This document shows positions 8,312 through 16,095 of a stretch of DNA of 64,000 nucleotides, in pieces. The stretch's first letter is position 1. Every line of letters begins with the position of its first letter. The notes under the pieces are model-generated. The model was not told the origin of the DNA. It searched no databases and saw only the letters and a list, made by a program, of their open reading frames with translations. The translations under genes were made by a program, and so were the position numbers. The stretch comes from Bog-473 sp963809825 (GTDB taxonomy: Bacteria; Actinomycetota; Acidimicrobiia; Acidimicrobiales; RAAP-2): the NCBI GenBank assembly GCA_963809825.1, contig CAWELJ010000010.1, positions 186,001 through 250,000 of the forward strand. The letters run 5' to 3'.

Positions 8312-8991
8312 CGGAGGACCTGTTCGTCAAGATCTGCGGCATCACGTCGGAAGCCGACGCGCTCCTCGCCGTGAGCCTCGGTGCCTCCGCCGTGGGCTTC
8401 ATGTTCGCTCCATCCCCGCGGCAGGTCCCGGTACAGCTTGCGGCGGACATCGCGAAGCGTCTGCCCGAGCACGTGCTCACGGTGGGTGTCTTTCGGGACG
8501 AAGCACCTCAGCGCGTCGTGGAGGCGGTGCGGCTGGCGGGGCTCGGCGCAGCGCAGCTCCACGGGCACGAGACCGCGGAGGAGACGCAGTGGGTGCGAGC
8601 AAGGGTCCACACGGTGATCAAGGCTTTCCGTGCCGGCGAGCGTGCCATCGGCCGCTTCGACGAGTTCGGCGCGGACTACCTCCTGGTCGACGGGGACAAC
8701 CCCGGGTCCGGCGAGGTCTTCGACTGGCGGCTGGCCGAGGGCGTGGCCGACCCCGATCGCCTCATCGTCTCGGGCGGCCTGCGGCCGGAGAACGTCGCCC
8801 AGGCGGTGGCGCATTTGCGTCCCCACGGGGTCGACGTGTCGACGGGCGTCGAGTCCGCGCCGGGGCGCAAGGACCCGCTGCTGATGCGGGACTTCATCGT
8901 CAACGCGCGGCGCGCCAGGAGCCAGACGATCTCCCGAGACGCGGTGGTCGACGCGGCGGCCGAGGAGCCCTACGACTGGAGGGACGGGTGA
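8308..8991 (+). CDS. trpF: Phosphoribosylanthranilate isomerase
   Basis: A 227-residue TrpF. The diagnostic N-terminus FVKICGITSEADALLAVSLG contains the catalytic Cys, followed by GFMFAPSPRQV; the C-terminal half has LVDGDNPGSG with the catalytic Asp and IVSGGLRPENV. A stand-alone trpF is notable because many actinobacteria (Mycobacterium, Streptomyces) lack it and use PriA for both the HisA and TrpF reactions. The last 25 residues extend beyond the usual end. It overlaps trpC by 4 bp and reaches the trpB start region. Confidence 0.95.
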   Translation: MTEDLFVKICGITSEADALLAVSLGASAVGFMFAPSPRQVPVQLAADIAKRLPEHVLTVGVFRDEAPQRVVEAVRLAGLGAAQLHGHETAEETQWVRARVHTVIKAFRAGERAIGRFDEFGADYLLVDGDNPGSGEVFDWRLAEGVADPDRLIVSGGLRPENVAQAVAHLRPHGVDVSTGVESAPGRKDPLLMRDFIVNARRARSQTISRDAVVDAAAEEPYDWRDG

Positions 8992-9005
8992 GCGGGGGAA
9001 GTCTG

Positions 9006-10181
9006 ATGGGTCGCCCGGGTCCCGACGGCCGGTTCGGCGAGTTCGGCGGCCGCTTCGTCCCCGAGTCCCTCATGCCGGCCTGCCTCGAGCTGGAGAAGTG
9101 GTTCGACGACGCCTGGTCGGACCAGGCGTTCCGCGGGCAGCTCGACGGTTTGCTGCGCCACTACGGCGGCCGACCCACGCCGGTCACCGAGTGCGCGCGC
9201 TTGTCGGAGCGGTTGGGGGTACGGGTGATGCTCAAGCGCGAGGACCTGGCCCATACCGGCTCTCACAAGTTGAACAACGTCGTGGGCCAAGCGCTCCTCA
9301 CCAAGCGGATGGGCAAGTCTCGCATGATCGCCGAGACGGGAGCCGGGCAGCATGGGGTGGCCTCGGCCACGGCGGCCGCCCTCTTCGGTCTCGAGTGCAC
9401 GGTGTTCATGGGCGAGGTCGACACGAAACGCCAGGAGCTCAACGTCTTCCGGATGGAGCTGCTGGGTGCTGAGGTTCGTTCCGTGACCTCGGGCAGCCGC
9501 ACGTTGAAGGACGCCGTCAACGAGGCCATGCGCGAATGGGTGGCCACCGTCGAGACCACGCACTACTGCCTCGGTTCTGTGATGGGGCCGCATCCGTTCC
9601 CCTACATGGTGCGCCAGCTCCAGAGCGTCGTCGGGGAGGAGGCTCGGGAACAGTGCCGCCTCCTGCTCGAAGGAGCCGATCCGGACGTGGTGGTGGCCTG
9701 CATCGGGGGCGGATCGAATGCGGCCGGGACCTTTGCCGGATTCGTGGACACGCGGGCCCGGCTGGTCGGCGTGGAGGCCGCCGGCGGGGCCGCCATCACC
9801 AACGGCATCCCGGGCGTCCTCCACGGCATGCACTCGCGCCTGCTGCAGGACGAGGTGGGGCAGATCCAGGAGGCAGAGTCGATCTCAGCCGGACTCGACT
9901 ATCCCGGCCTGGGTCCCGAGCACGCGCACCTCGCGGCGACCGGGCGGGCGGAGTACTCGACGGCAGGCGACGACGAGGTGCTCGAGGCCTTCCGGTTGCT
10001 CAGCCACACCGAGGGCATCATCCCCGCGCTCGAGTCGGCGCACGCCGTGGCCTGGGTGGCGCGCAGCGCGGGCACCGACTCGTTGCCCGCAGGTTCGACC
10101 GTCCTGATCACCCTGTCGGGCCGGGGCGACAAGGACGTGGCGCAGGTGCGCCAGATCTTCTCTCAAGAGAACCATGCCTGA
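9006..10181 (+). CDS. trpB: Tryptophan synthase beta chain
   Basis: TrpB condenses indole and serine on PLP. The protein has DGRFGEFGGRFVPESLMPA at the N-terminus, the PLP lysine in HTGSHKLNNVVGQA (about residues 84-97), ETGAGQHGVA, and the PLP phosphate loop CIGGGSNAAGTFAGF. I chose ATG 9006 because GGGGGAAG lies at the right spacing before it; a GTG at 8988, overlapping trpF, would add six residues. With ATG 9006 the length is 391 residues, normal for TrpB1. The stop overlaps trpA by 8 bp. Confidence 0.96.
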   Translation: MGRPGPDGRFGEFGGRFVPESLMPACLELEKWFDDAWSDQAFRGQLDGLLRHYGGRPTPVTECARLSERLGVRVMLKREDLAHTGSHKLNNVVGQALLTKRMGKSRMIAETGAGQHGVASATAAALFGLECTVFMGEVDTKRQELNVFRMELLGAEVRSVTSGSRTLKDAVNEAMREWVATVETTHYCLGSVMGPHPFPYMVRQLQSVVGEEAREQCRLLLEGADPDVVVACIGGGSNAAGTFAGFVDTRARLVGVEAAGGAAITNGIPGVLHGMHSRLLQDEVGQIQEAESISAGLDYPGLGPEHAHLAATGRAEYSTAGDDEVLEAFRLLSHTEGIIPALESAHAVAWVARSAGTDSLPAGSTVLITLSGRGDKDVAQVRQIFSQENHA

Positions 10182-10944
10182 CCTGGAGAAAGGGCTCCGG
10201 GCGCAGCGCGACCGTGGCCGCAAGCTGCTGATCCCGTATCTCATGGGGGGGATGACCGAGGACTGGGCGCACTCCCTCGCCGCGATCGTGGCCGCCGGGG
10301 CCGACGCAGTCGAGGTGGGGATCCCCTTCTCGGACCCGATGATGGACGGGCCGGTGATTCAAGAGGCGGCTCTGCGCGCACTCAGGCGTGGCACGGTCCC
10401 CCAGGAGGTGCTCGACGGGATCGCTGGCGCCGAGGCGCCGGCGCCCGTGGCGGTCATGACGTACTACAACATCGTGTTCCGGGCCGGGCACAAGCGCATG
10501 GCCCGCTCCCTGGCGGCTGCCGGCGTGAGTGGAGCCATCATCCCCGACCTTCCCATTGAGGAGATCGGCCCGTGGGCCATCGAAGCGGATGCGGCCGGCA
10601 TCGACACGGTCCTGCTGGTGGCGCCGTCGAGCCCACCGGACCGGGTCGAACGCATCTGTGCACGAGCACGCGGTTTCGTCTACGCGGTGGCGCGTATGGG
10701 GGTGACGGGGGAGCGGAGCGACATCGGGAGCGATGTGACGAAGGTGGTGGAACGGATCCGGAGTTGCACCGACATGCCCATCTGCGTCGGGGTCGGCGTG
10801 TCGACACCGGCCCAGGCCGCCGAGGTGTGCCAGGTGGCCGACGGCGTGGTCGTGGGCTCGGCGCTGGTGCGGCGCCTCCTCGAGGGCGAGGGTCCCGACG
10901 GCGCTGCCGCGTTCGTCGGATCGCTGCGGGAAGCGATCGACTAA
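10174..10944 (+). CDS. trpA: Tryptophan synthase alpha chain
   Basis: A 256-residue TrpA that cleaves indole-3-glycerol phosphate and passes indole to TrpB. Conserved segments are LLIPYLMGGM, the catalytic Glu region DAVEVGIPFSDPMMDGPV, MTYYNIVFRAG, GAIIPDLPIEE (with the second catalytic Asp) and VCVGVGVSTPAQA. A usual ALIPYLTAGDP motif is changed to PYLMGGMTED. It overlaps trpB by 8 bp. Its TAA overlaps the stop of the convergent SGNH gene, so the two transcripts meet tail to tail. Confidence 0.96.
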   Translation: MPDLEKGLRAQRDRGRKLLIPYLMGGMTEDWAHSLAAIVAAGADAVEVGIPFSDPMMDGPVIQEAALRALRRGTVPQEVLDGIAGAEAPAPVAVMTYYNIVFRAGHKRMARSLAAAGVSGAIIPDLPIEEIGPWAIEADAAGIDTVLLVAPSSPPDRVERICARARGFVYAVARMGVTGERSDIGSDVTKVVERIRSCTDMPICVGVGVSTPAQAAEVCQVADGVVVGSALVRRLLEGEGPDGAAAFVGSLREAID

Positions 10945-12149
10945 TCCCGGGCGCGCAGCACCCGGTCAGAGACGGCGGCGATGGCGCGCTGTCCTGCCGC
11001 GGTCGGGTGGGCGGCGCGCCAGACGTACCCCTGCAGGTTCTTCTCCGCCCCGTCGGCCCGCGTGACCAGGGAAGTGCAGTCCGAGGCCGCATGGATCGCA
11101 TCGGTGCCGGTGCACGCCTTGGCGGCGAGGATGTCGGCGGCATCCGCGGCCAGGGTCGCGTCGGGCACCGGCTCCCCCGAGAAGATCCACGGGTCGGCCG
11201 TGCAGACCCCGTGCCCGTCTACGGCGGTCGAGATGTCGACCAGGGTCACGTTCGTGACGTGGTGCGTGCGCGCATCGGCCACGGCGCCGGCGATCGAGCG
11301 GTTCAGCGCTCCGAGGACCACCTGTGCCGATGCGTACGTGGTGGCTGCATTGGCCTTGAGGCCGCTGCACACGAGGTTGGTGTGCAGGTGGGACGCAAAG
11401 GTGTCGTCGGCGATCTGCGACGGTCGAGGAATGGGTTGGTAGTAGTCGAGAACGGCGATGGTGCCGGCGTGCGGGGCCATCGCCTCGATGGCTTCCGCCA
11501 GGCTGGTGCGGACGTTGGAGAGAACGGCGGCCAGATTCGGCGTGACGGCGCCGTTGGCCACGCAACGCGTCCCGAGGCCGAGGTTCGCTCCGAAGGCTTG
11601 GCCCAACTGGTACTCCAGGCAGCGGGCGAAGTCGATGTCGTCGGCCCCGTCCTGCAGCAGCACCAGACGCGCCGGGTGCTGGGCCAGGTCCGCGGCTGCG
11701 ACCTCGTCGCTCAGGTTGCGCGCCTGCTGCGGCGGCACCGGGCACTGCCCGTCGCGAGCGGTGTTGTCCGCCCCGTCGGCGACCGCCCCGCTGATGGAGA
11801 GCTGGTCACCCGTGAGACGGCAATTCGTGGGCCGCACGGCCATGGTGAGTCCGAGGTCCCCGGCGAGCAGACTCGGGTAGGCCGACGGTGAGGGGCCCTG
11901 CGACACGGCGGCGGACGGAAGCCCCACCTGGGGCGTCAGGTAGGGGTTGTGCAGGCCGTGGCCGTAGGGCACGGAGTCGCCCAGGGCGACGGCGCGCGTC
12001 GAGACCTGGGTCTGCGGACCAGGTGACCGGGAGCTGCGGGTGGCCAGCACGACACTTCCGCTGACCAGGGCCAGGACCACGAGCGTGGATACGGCCCAGA
12101 AGACGGGCGAACGGCGCGCGGAGGCGCCCCAAGTCTGCAGTCTTCCCAT
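10941..12149 (-). CDS. Membrane-anchored or secreted SGNH/GDSL hydrolase
   Basis: A 402-residue protein. An N-terminal hydrophobic segment (about residues 16-36, FWAVSTLVVLALVSGSVVLA) follows a short basic stretch, giving an uncleaved anchor or signal peptide. The catalytic serine block is AVALGDSVPYGHGL near residue 54, and the C-terminal Asp/His block is VWRAAHPTAAGQRAIA near residue 382; together these mark the SGNH esterase fold. At least ten cysteines suggest disulfides. Its substrate is unknown; lipase, esterase or deacetylase activity on an envelope or external ester is likely. A GAGGA lies shortly before the ATG. It is convergent with trpA and upstream of nothing obvious. Confidence 0.85.
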   Translation of the reverse strand: MGRLQTWGASARRSPVFWAVSTLVVLALVSGSVVLATRSSRSPGPQTQVSTRAVALGDSVPYGHGLHNPYLTPQVGLPSAAVSQGPSPSAYPSLLAGDLGLTMAVRPTNCRLTGDQLSISGAVADGADNTARDGQCPVPPQQARNLSDEVAAADLAQHPARLVLLQDGADDIDFARCLEYQLGQAFGANLGLGTRCVANGAVTPNLAAVLSNVRTSLAEAIEAMAPHAGTIAVLDYYQPIPRPSQIADDTFASHLHTNLVCSGLKANAATTYASAQVVLGALNRSIAGAVADARTHHVTNVTLVDISTAVDGHGVCTADPWIFSGEPVPDATLAADAADILAAKACTGTDAIHAASDCTSLVTRADGAEKNLQGYVWRAAHPTAAGQRAIAAVSDRVLRARD

Positions 12150-12207
12150 GGACGATCCTCACCAGCGCTGCCGGGCGGCAGCGGAAGTGCGACCTTACCG
12201 GTTGCGC

Positions 12208-13404
12208 TCAGCCAGGTGGCAGCAGGACGAGGCAGCCGTTGTGCCCGCCGAACCCGAAGGAGTTGGACAGCACGGCGGCGGGTTCCCAGGTCGTGGGCTC
12301 CCCGTGCACGACCCGGATCGAGATCTCGGGGTCGGGCTCCTCGTACCCGGCGGTCGGCGGAATGGTGGCGTGATGGATCGTCAACACGGCGGCCACCGCT
12401 TCGATCGCGCCGGCCGCGGCCAGCCCGTGGCCCGTCACCCCCTTCGTCGACGTCACGAGCGGCCCGGGCTCGCCGAACACCTTCGTGATGGCCCGCGCTT
12501 CGGCCAGGTCGTTCAGGGGCGTCGAGGTCCCGTGGGCGTTGATGTGCCCGACGTCGGAGGGCGCGATGTCGGCGTCGGCCAGCGCCAGCTCCATGCAGGC
12601 GACCGCACCCGACCCGTCGGGGGAGGGGGCGGTGATGTGGTGCGCGTCGGCCGTGCTCGCCGCCCCGGCGAGCTCCGCGTAAATGGTGGCGCCTCTCGCC
12701 ACGGCGCGATCCCAGTCCTCGAGGACCAGCGCGGCTGCGCCCTCGGTCATGACGAACCCGTCCCGTCGGGCGTCGAAGGGGCGCGAATGGCCCGACGTCG
12801 AGAGCGCCGTCATGTTGGCGAACGCCGCGAGCGCGACAGGGACCATGCTGGCCTCGGATCCGCCACCGATGGCCACGTCGCAGCGACCGGTCGCGACGAG
12901 GCGGGCGGCTGCGGCGATGGCGTGCGTGCCGGCGGCGCAGGCAGTGCAGATCACCTCGGACGGGCCGCGCCAGCCGAGCCGCATGGAGATCCCGGCCGCG
13001 CCGGCGTTGGCCATCATCATGGGCACCAGCCGCGGTGAGACCCGATCGGCCCCCTTGGCGTCGAAGACGCCGACCTGGTCGGCCAACGTCTCGAGGCCAC
13101 CGACGCCGGTGGCGAACACGACACCCGCCTTGGCGGGGTCGACGGCGAGCTCCCCGGCCGACCCGACCGCCATGTCGGCCGAGACCATGGACAGCTGCGC
13201 GAAGCGGTCGAGCTGGCGCACCTCCTTCGGTCCGAAGAAGTCCTGTGGTTGGTAGCCCCGCACGGCACCGCCGATCACCGAGGGGTGCAGCAGGCCCTCC
13301 CAGAGGGCATGGACGCCGACCCCGCAGCAAGTGATCGCCCCGAGGCCGGTGACGGCCACCCGCCGCCCCCGGACCGGGCCCTGGGCGCCGATCCCGATCT
13401 GCAT
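12208..13404 (-). CDS. fabF: Beta-ketoacyl-ACP synthase II
   Basis: A 398-residue condensing enzyme of type II fatty acid synthesis. The nucleophile is in VICTACAAGTHAIAAA (about residues 150-165), the first active-site His in INAHGTSTPLND and the second in KGVTGHGLAAAGAIEA; FGFGGHNGCLV closes the fold. These Cys-His-His residues make it an active elongating synthase that condenses malonyl-ACP with acyl-ACP. The ATG shares its A with the acpP stop (TGATG), so translation is coupled to acpP. Confidence 0.95.
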   Translation of the reverse strand: MQIGIGAQGPVRGRRVAVTGLGAITCCGVGVHALWEGLLHPSVIGGAVRGYQPQDFFGPKEVRQLDRFAQLSMVSADMAVGSAGELAVDPAKAGVVFATGVGGLETLADQVGVFDAKGADRVSPRLVPMMMANAGAAGISMRLGWRGPSEVICTACAAGTHAIAAAARLVATGRCDVAIGGGSEASMVPVALAAFANMTALSTSGHSRPFDARRDGFVMTEGAAALVLEDWDRAVARGATIYAELAGAASTADAHHITAPSPDGSGAVACMELALADADIAPSDVGHINAHGTSTPLNDLAEARAITKVFGEPGPLVTSTKGVTGHGLAAAGAIEAVAAVLTIHHATIPPTAGYEEPDPEISIRVVHGEPTTWEPAAVLSNSFGFGGHNGCLVLLPPG

Positions 13405-13643
13405 CAGAGCTTGGACGAGATCAGGTCGAAGGCCTGGCCGATCGTGGTGATGTCCTCGAGCTCGGTCTCCTCCACCGTGATGTCGAAGGCCTCCTCGAGG
13501 GCCATGACGAGCTCCACGAGGTCCAAGCTGTCGGCGTCGAGGTCATCGGCGAACTTGGCTTCCTTCGTGATCTTCTCCGCCGGCACCTGCAATACCTCCA
13601 CGGCGCACTCGCGAAACTTCTCGAACGCTGCGTCGCTGTCCAC
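13404..13643 (-). CDS. acpP: Acyl carrier protein
   Basis: A 79-residue acidic helical protein with the phosphopantetheine site DDLDADSLDLVELVMALEE; the Ser of DSL (about residue 39) is the attachment point. It carries acyl chains between the Fab enzymes. The start is GTG, preceded by AAGGAG at a six-base spacing on the minus strand. It sits between fabG and fabF as in many bacteria and overlaps fabF by one base. Confidence 0.96.
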   Translation of the reverse strand: MDSDAAFEKFRECAVEVLQVPAEKITKEAKFADDLDADSLDLVELVMALEEAFDITVEETELEDITTIGQAFDLISSKL

Positions 13644-13676
13644 TATCAGCTCCTTGTCTGTCGGTTCCCCAGCACG

Positions 13677-14402
13677 CTACAGGCCCATGCCGAGACCGCC
13701 GTCGACGGGCACCACTGCCCCCGTCACGTAGGCGGCGGAATCCGAGGCCAGGAAGCCCACCACGGCGGCGACGTCGCCGGCGGTGCCTGCTCGCCCCAGT
13801 GGCACTTGCCCGGTCATCATGGCCACCCGGTCGGCACCCAGGGCTGCCGTCATGTCGGTGTCGATGAGGCCCGGGGCCACCACGTTCACCGTGATCTGCC
13901 GGCTGCCCACCTCCCGGGCGATGGCCCGGGCCATGCCCACCAGCCCCGCCTTCGAGGCCGCGTAGTTGGCTTGTCCCGGGAGCCCGACGAAGGCGCCCAC
14001 CGACGAGACGAAGATGATGCGGCCGGCGTGCTGCCGCAACATCTTGGCCACGGCCCGCTTGGCGACCCGGAACGACCCGGTGAGGTTGGCGTCGATCACG
14101 TCGAGGAAGGCCTGGTCGCTCATGCGCAGCATCAGGGAGTCCATCGTGATGCCGGCGTTGGCTACGAGCACCTCGACCGGCCCCCACCGATCCTCGATGG
14201 CCGAGAAGGCCGCCCCGACCTCCTCAGTGCTCCGCACGTCGCAACGCACGGCCATGTAGCGGTCCGGGTCCGAGCCCTCGGGCGCGGGGGGTGGGTCGTC
14301 CGAACGGTACGTCGTAGCGACCCGGTCGCCGTTGGCGGAGAACCACGCCACGCACGCCGCGCCGATGCCGCGGGTGCCCCCCGTGACGAGAACGATGGCC
14401 AT
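13677..14402 (-). CDS. fabG: 3-oxoacyl-ACP reductase
   Basis: A 241-residue short-chain dehydrogenase that reduces 3-oxoacyl-ACP with NADPH. It shows the nucleotide motif LVTGGTRGIGAACV (about residues 5-18), NAG in LVANAGITMDSLM, the catalytic Ser in IIFVSSVGAFVGLPGQ and YAASK with the Tyr and Lys. The C-terminus SAAYVTGAVVPVDGGLGMG is typical FabG. The ATG overlaps the fabD stop as TGATG. acpP follows 33 bp downstream. Confidence 0.95.
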   Translation of the reverse strand: MAIVLVTGGTRGIGAACVAWFSANGDRVATTYRSDDPPPAPEGSDPDRYMAVRCDVRSTEEVGAAFSAIEDRWGPVEVLVANAGITMDSLMLRMSDQAFLDVIDANLTGSFRVAKRAVAKMLRQHAGRIIFVSSVGAFVGLPGQANYAASKAGLVGMARAIAREVGSRQITVNVVAPGLIDTDMTAALGADRVAMMTGQVPLGRAGTAGDVAAVVGFLASDSAAYVTGAVVPVDGGLGMGL

Positions 14403-14680
14403 CAGCGGGCGTCGGGTACCCGGAGCCAGACGAGGGGCTGTCCCTCCTGGACCCGCTCGCCGTCGGCCGCCAGCCAGCGGATGACCTGACCGGCGAACGG
14501 CGTGCGCACCTCCGAGACCCCGATCCGTCCCACGAGGTCCCCGACGGCGACGGCGGACGCCCCCTCTCCCGTCCCGGGGTCGCCGCCGGTCCCGGGGAGG
14601 AGGCCCGTCCCCGGCGCCTGCAGCGATGACTCCGGGCTGAAGATCCCGCTGGAGGGGCTGACCACGACCCGCTCGGACAT
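14402..14680 (-). other. Degenerate biotinyl-like domain at the FabD C-terminus
   Basis: This segment encodes FabD residues about 329-420. The pattern of short beta strands and turns (SPSSGIFSP, VGDLVGRI, TPFAGQVIRWL, DGERVQEGQPLVWL) follows the two halves of a BCCP barrel. The MKM turn between the halves is replaced by about four residues without Lys. A Pro/Gly linker precedes the second half. Confidence 0.6.
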
Positions 14681-15664
14681 GTAGAGGTGCTCGCCCTGGT
14701 GCAGCGCAGGCTCGGCCCGCCAGGTGCCGGCTGCGCCGATCTGGTCCATCAGGGTGTCGAGGTCCTCCGGCTTGGAGACGGCCAGCGACTGGATCTCGGG
14801 CAGGCTGCGCTTGGCCAGCCCGCTCAGGACGCCGCCCGGACCGAGCTCGACGAGCGAGGTCAGACCGAGGCCGGCGAAGGTCTCGAGCGTCTGGCGCCAG
14901 CGGACGGGGCTGCAGAGCTGAGCGGAGAGCAGGCCGGGCCAATCGGCAGGGTCGTCGTGGACGTGCGCGTCGACGTTGGCGACCACGCGGACCTCCGGCG
15001 CCATGAAGACCACCTCGGCCAGTGCCTTGCGCAGGTCGGCGCGGGCGCCTTGCATGAGCGGCGTGTGGAATGCGCCCGAGACCTGGATCGGCATGACGCG
15101 CTTGGCCCCGAGGCTCTTCGCCAATTCGCCGGCCAGGGCGACCGCGTCGGGCGTTCCGGCGATCACGACCTGTCCGGGAGCGTTGTAGTTGGCCACCCAG
15201 ACGTCCCCCTCGGCGCGCATGCAGGCCGCCTCGGCATCGTCGTCTGCGATCCCGAGCAGCGCGGCCATGGTGCCGGGGGCCTCTTCGCCTGCCCGCGCCA
15301 TGGCCTCGCCGCGGGCGACGACCAGGCGGATCCCGTCCTCGAAACCGAGGGCACCGCTGGCGACCAGTGCCGTGTACTCACCGAGGCTGTGGCCGGCACA
15401 GGCGGCCGGGGTGAGTCCGATCCGCTCCACCGCGTCGAGCACGACCAGGCTGAGCACGGTCGTCGCGAGCTGCGCGTTCTCCGTCTGCGTCAGTTCTTCG
15501 ATCGGCGCGTGGAGTAGGAGGTGCGACAGGTCGCGCTCGGCGGCGGCCGATGCCTCCTCGACCACCTCCCACGACGGGTGGTCGACCCATGGCTCACCCA
15601 TACCGGCACGCTGTGATCCCTGTCCGGGGAAGGTGAAAACCAACACGTGTCCGACGGCTCCCAT
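14402..15664 (-). CDS. fabD: Malonyl-CoA:ACP transacylase with C-terminal biotinyl/lipoyl-like domain
   Basis: The first 320 residues are FabD: VFTFPGQGSQRAGMG, the catalytic Ser in CAGHSLGEYTALVASG, ANYNAPGQVVIAG and the His in VSGAFHTPLM. About 90 further residues (331-420) resemble a biotin/lipoyl carrier domain: VVVSPSSGIFSPE, a Gly/Pro-rich linker, VAVGDLVGRIGVSEV, RTPFAGQVIRWLAADG and VQEGQPLVWL. The biotin hairpin (EAMKM) is missing and there is no lysine in the domain, so it cannot be biotinylated. Its role is unknown; it may dock the enzyme. I chose the ATG at 15664, just before GHVLVFTFPGQG; a GTG 12 bases further in is possible, and the open frame extends upstream to 16012 without conserved sequence. 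Confidence 0.9.
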   Translation of the reverse strand: MGAVGHVLVFTFPGQGSQRAGMGEPWVDHPSWEVVEEASAAAERDLSHLLLHAPIEELTQTENAQLATTVLSLVVLDAVERIGLTPAACAGHSLGEYTALVASGALGFEDGIRLVVARGEAMARAGEEAPGTMAALLGIADDDAEAACMRAEGDVWVANYNAPGQVVIAGTPDAVALAGELAKSLGAKRVMPIQVSGAFHTPLMQGARADLRKALAEVVFMAPEVRVVANVDAHVHDDPADWPGLLSAQLCSPVRWRQTLETFAGLGLTSLVELGPGGVLSGLAKRSLPEIQSLAVSKPEDLDTLMDQIGAAGTWRAEPALHQGEHLYMSERVVVSPSSGIFSPESSLQAPGTGLLPGTGGDPGTGEGASAVAVGDLVGRIGVSEVRTPFAGQVIRWLAADGERVQEGQPLVWLRVPDAR

Positions 15665-16095
15665 CGACGGCGGGTGGGGGAACTCACAGTGTTGCATGCC
15701 GGCATGGCCCCGGCTCAAGTCCGGGCCGGCATGGTCGCAGAATCGCACCACCGGTGCGACGGAAGGGTGGTGCGGGAAGCCCGTCCTGGTTACCGGGCGG
15801 AAACCGGGTACGACGGTTGGTACGACCGCCGGCCGGGAGCCGCGGTCGTACGAACACCTGGCCGGGCCAACGCGACGCGCCGTGGCCCGCCGCCAGCGAC
15901 AACGACGAGCAACCGGTCCCGGGCGGCGCATCTCGGGAACCCCGCCGTCCGGGGCCCGGCGGGGTTCGGCGATTGTCGCCTCATTGTCCGAGTTCACCCG
16001 GTCGTGCTGCAACCCCTCCAGGCGAGTGGCGTCTGGTAGAGGTGCAGTCAGGGGCCCTCTTTGGGGGCATTAGCCTGTCCCCTCGGGGGGGATCT
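15665..16095. other. Divergent intergenic region with inverted repeats
   Basis: This 431-bp gap separates the fab operon (left) from the sedolisin gene (right) and should hold both promoters. It contains a perfect 10-bp palindrome ATGCCGGCAT at 15696-15705, a CGCACC/GGTGCG hairpin near 15749, a perfect 11-bp inverted repeat with a 9-base loop at 15937-15967, and a GGGGGGGAT run at 16085-16092 just before the sedolisin GTG. No T tract follows the hairpins, so they are more likely operators or leader structures than terminators. I see no gene in it. Confidence 0.5.
15937..15967. repeat. Perfect 11-bp inverted repeat
   Basis: GAACCCCGCCG and its exact complement CGGCGGGGTTC flank a 9-base spacer in the divergent fabD-sedolisin region. 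A short GGCGA/TCGCC stem follows at once. It could fold in a 5' leader of the sedolisin mRNA or bind a dimeric regulator. Nothing in the sequence decides between these. Confidence 0.5.
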
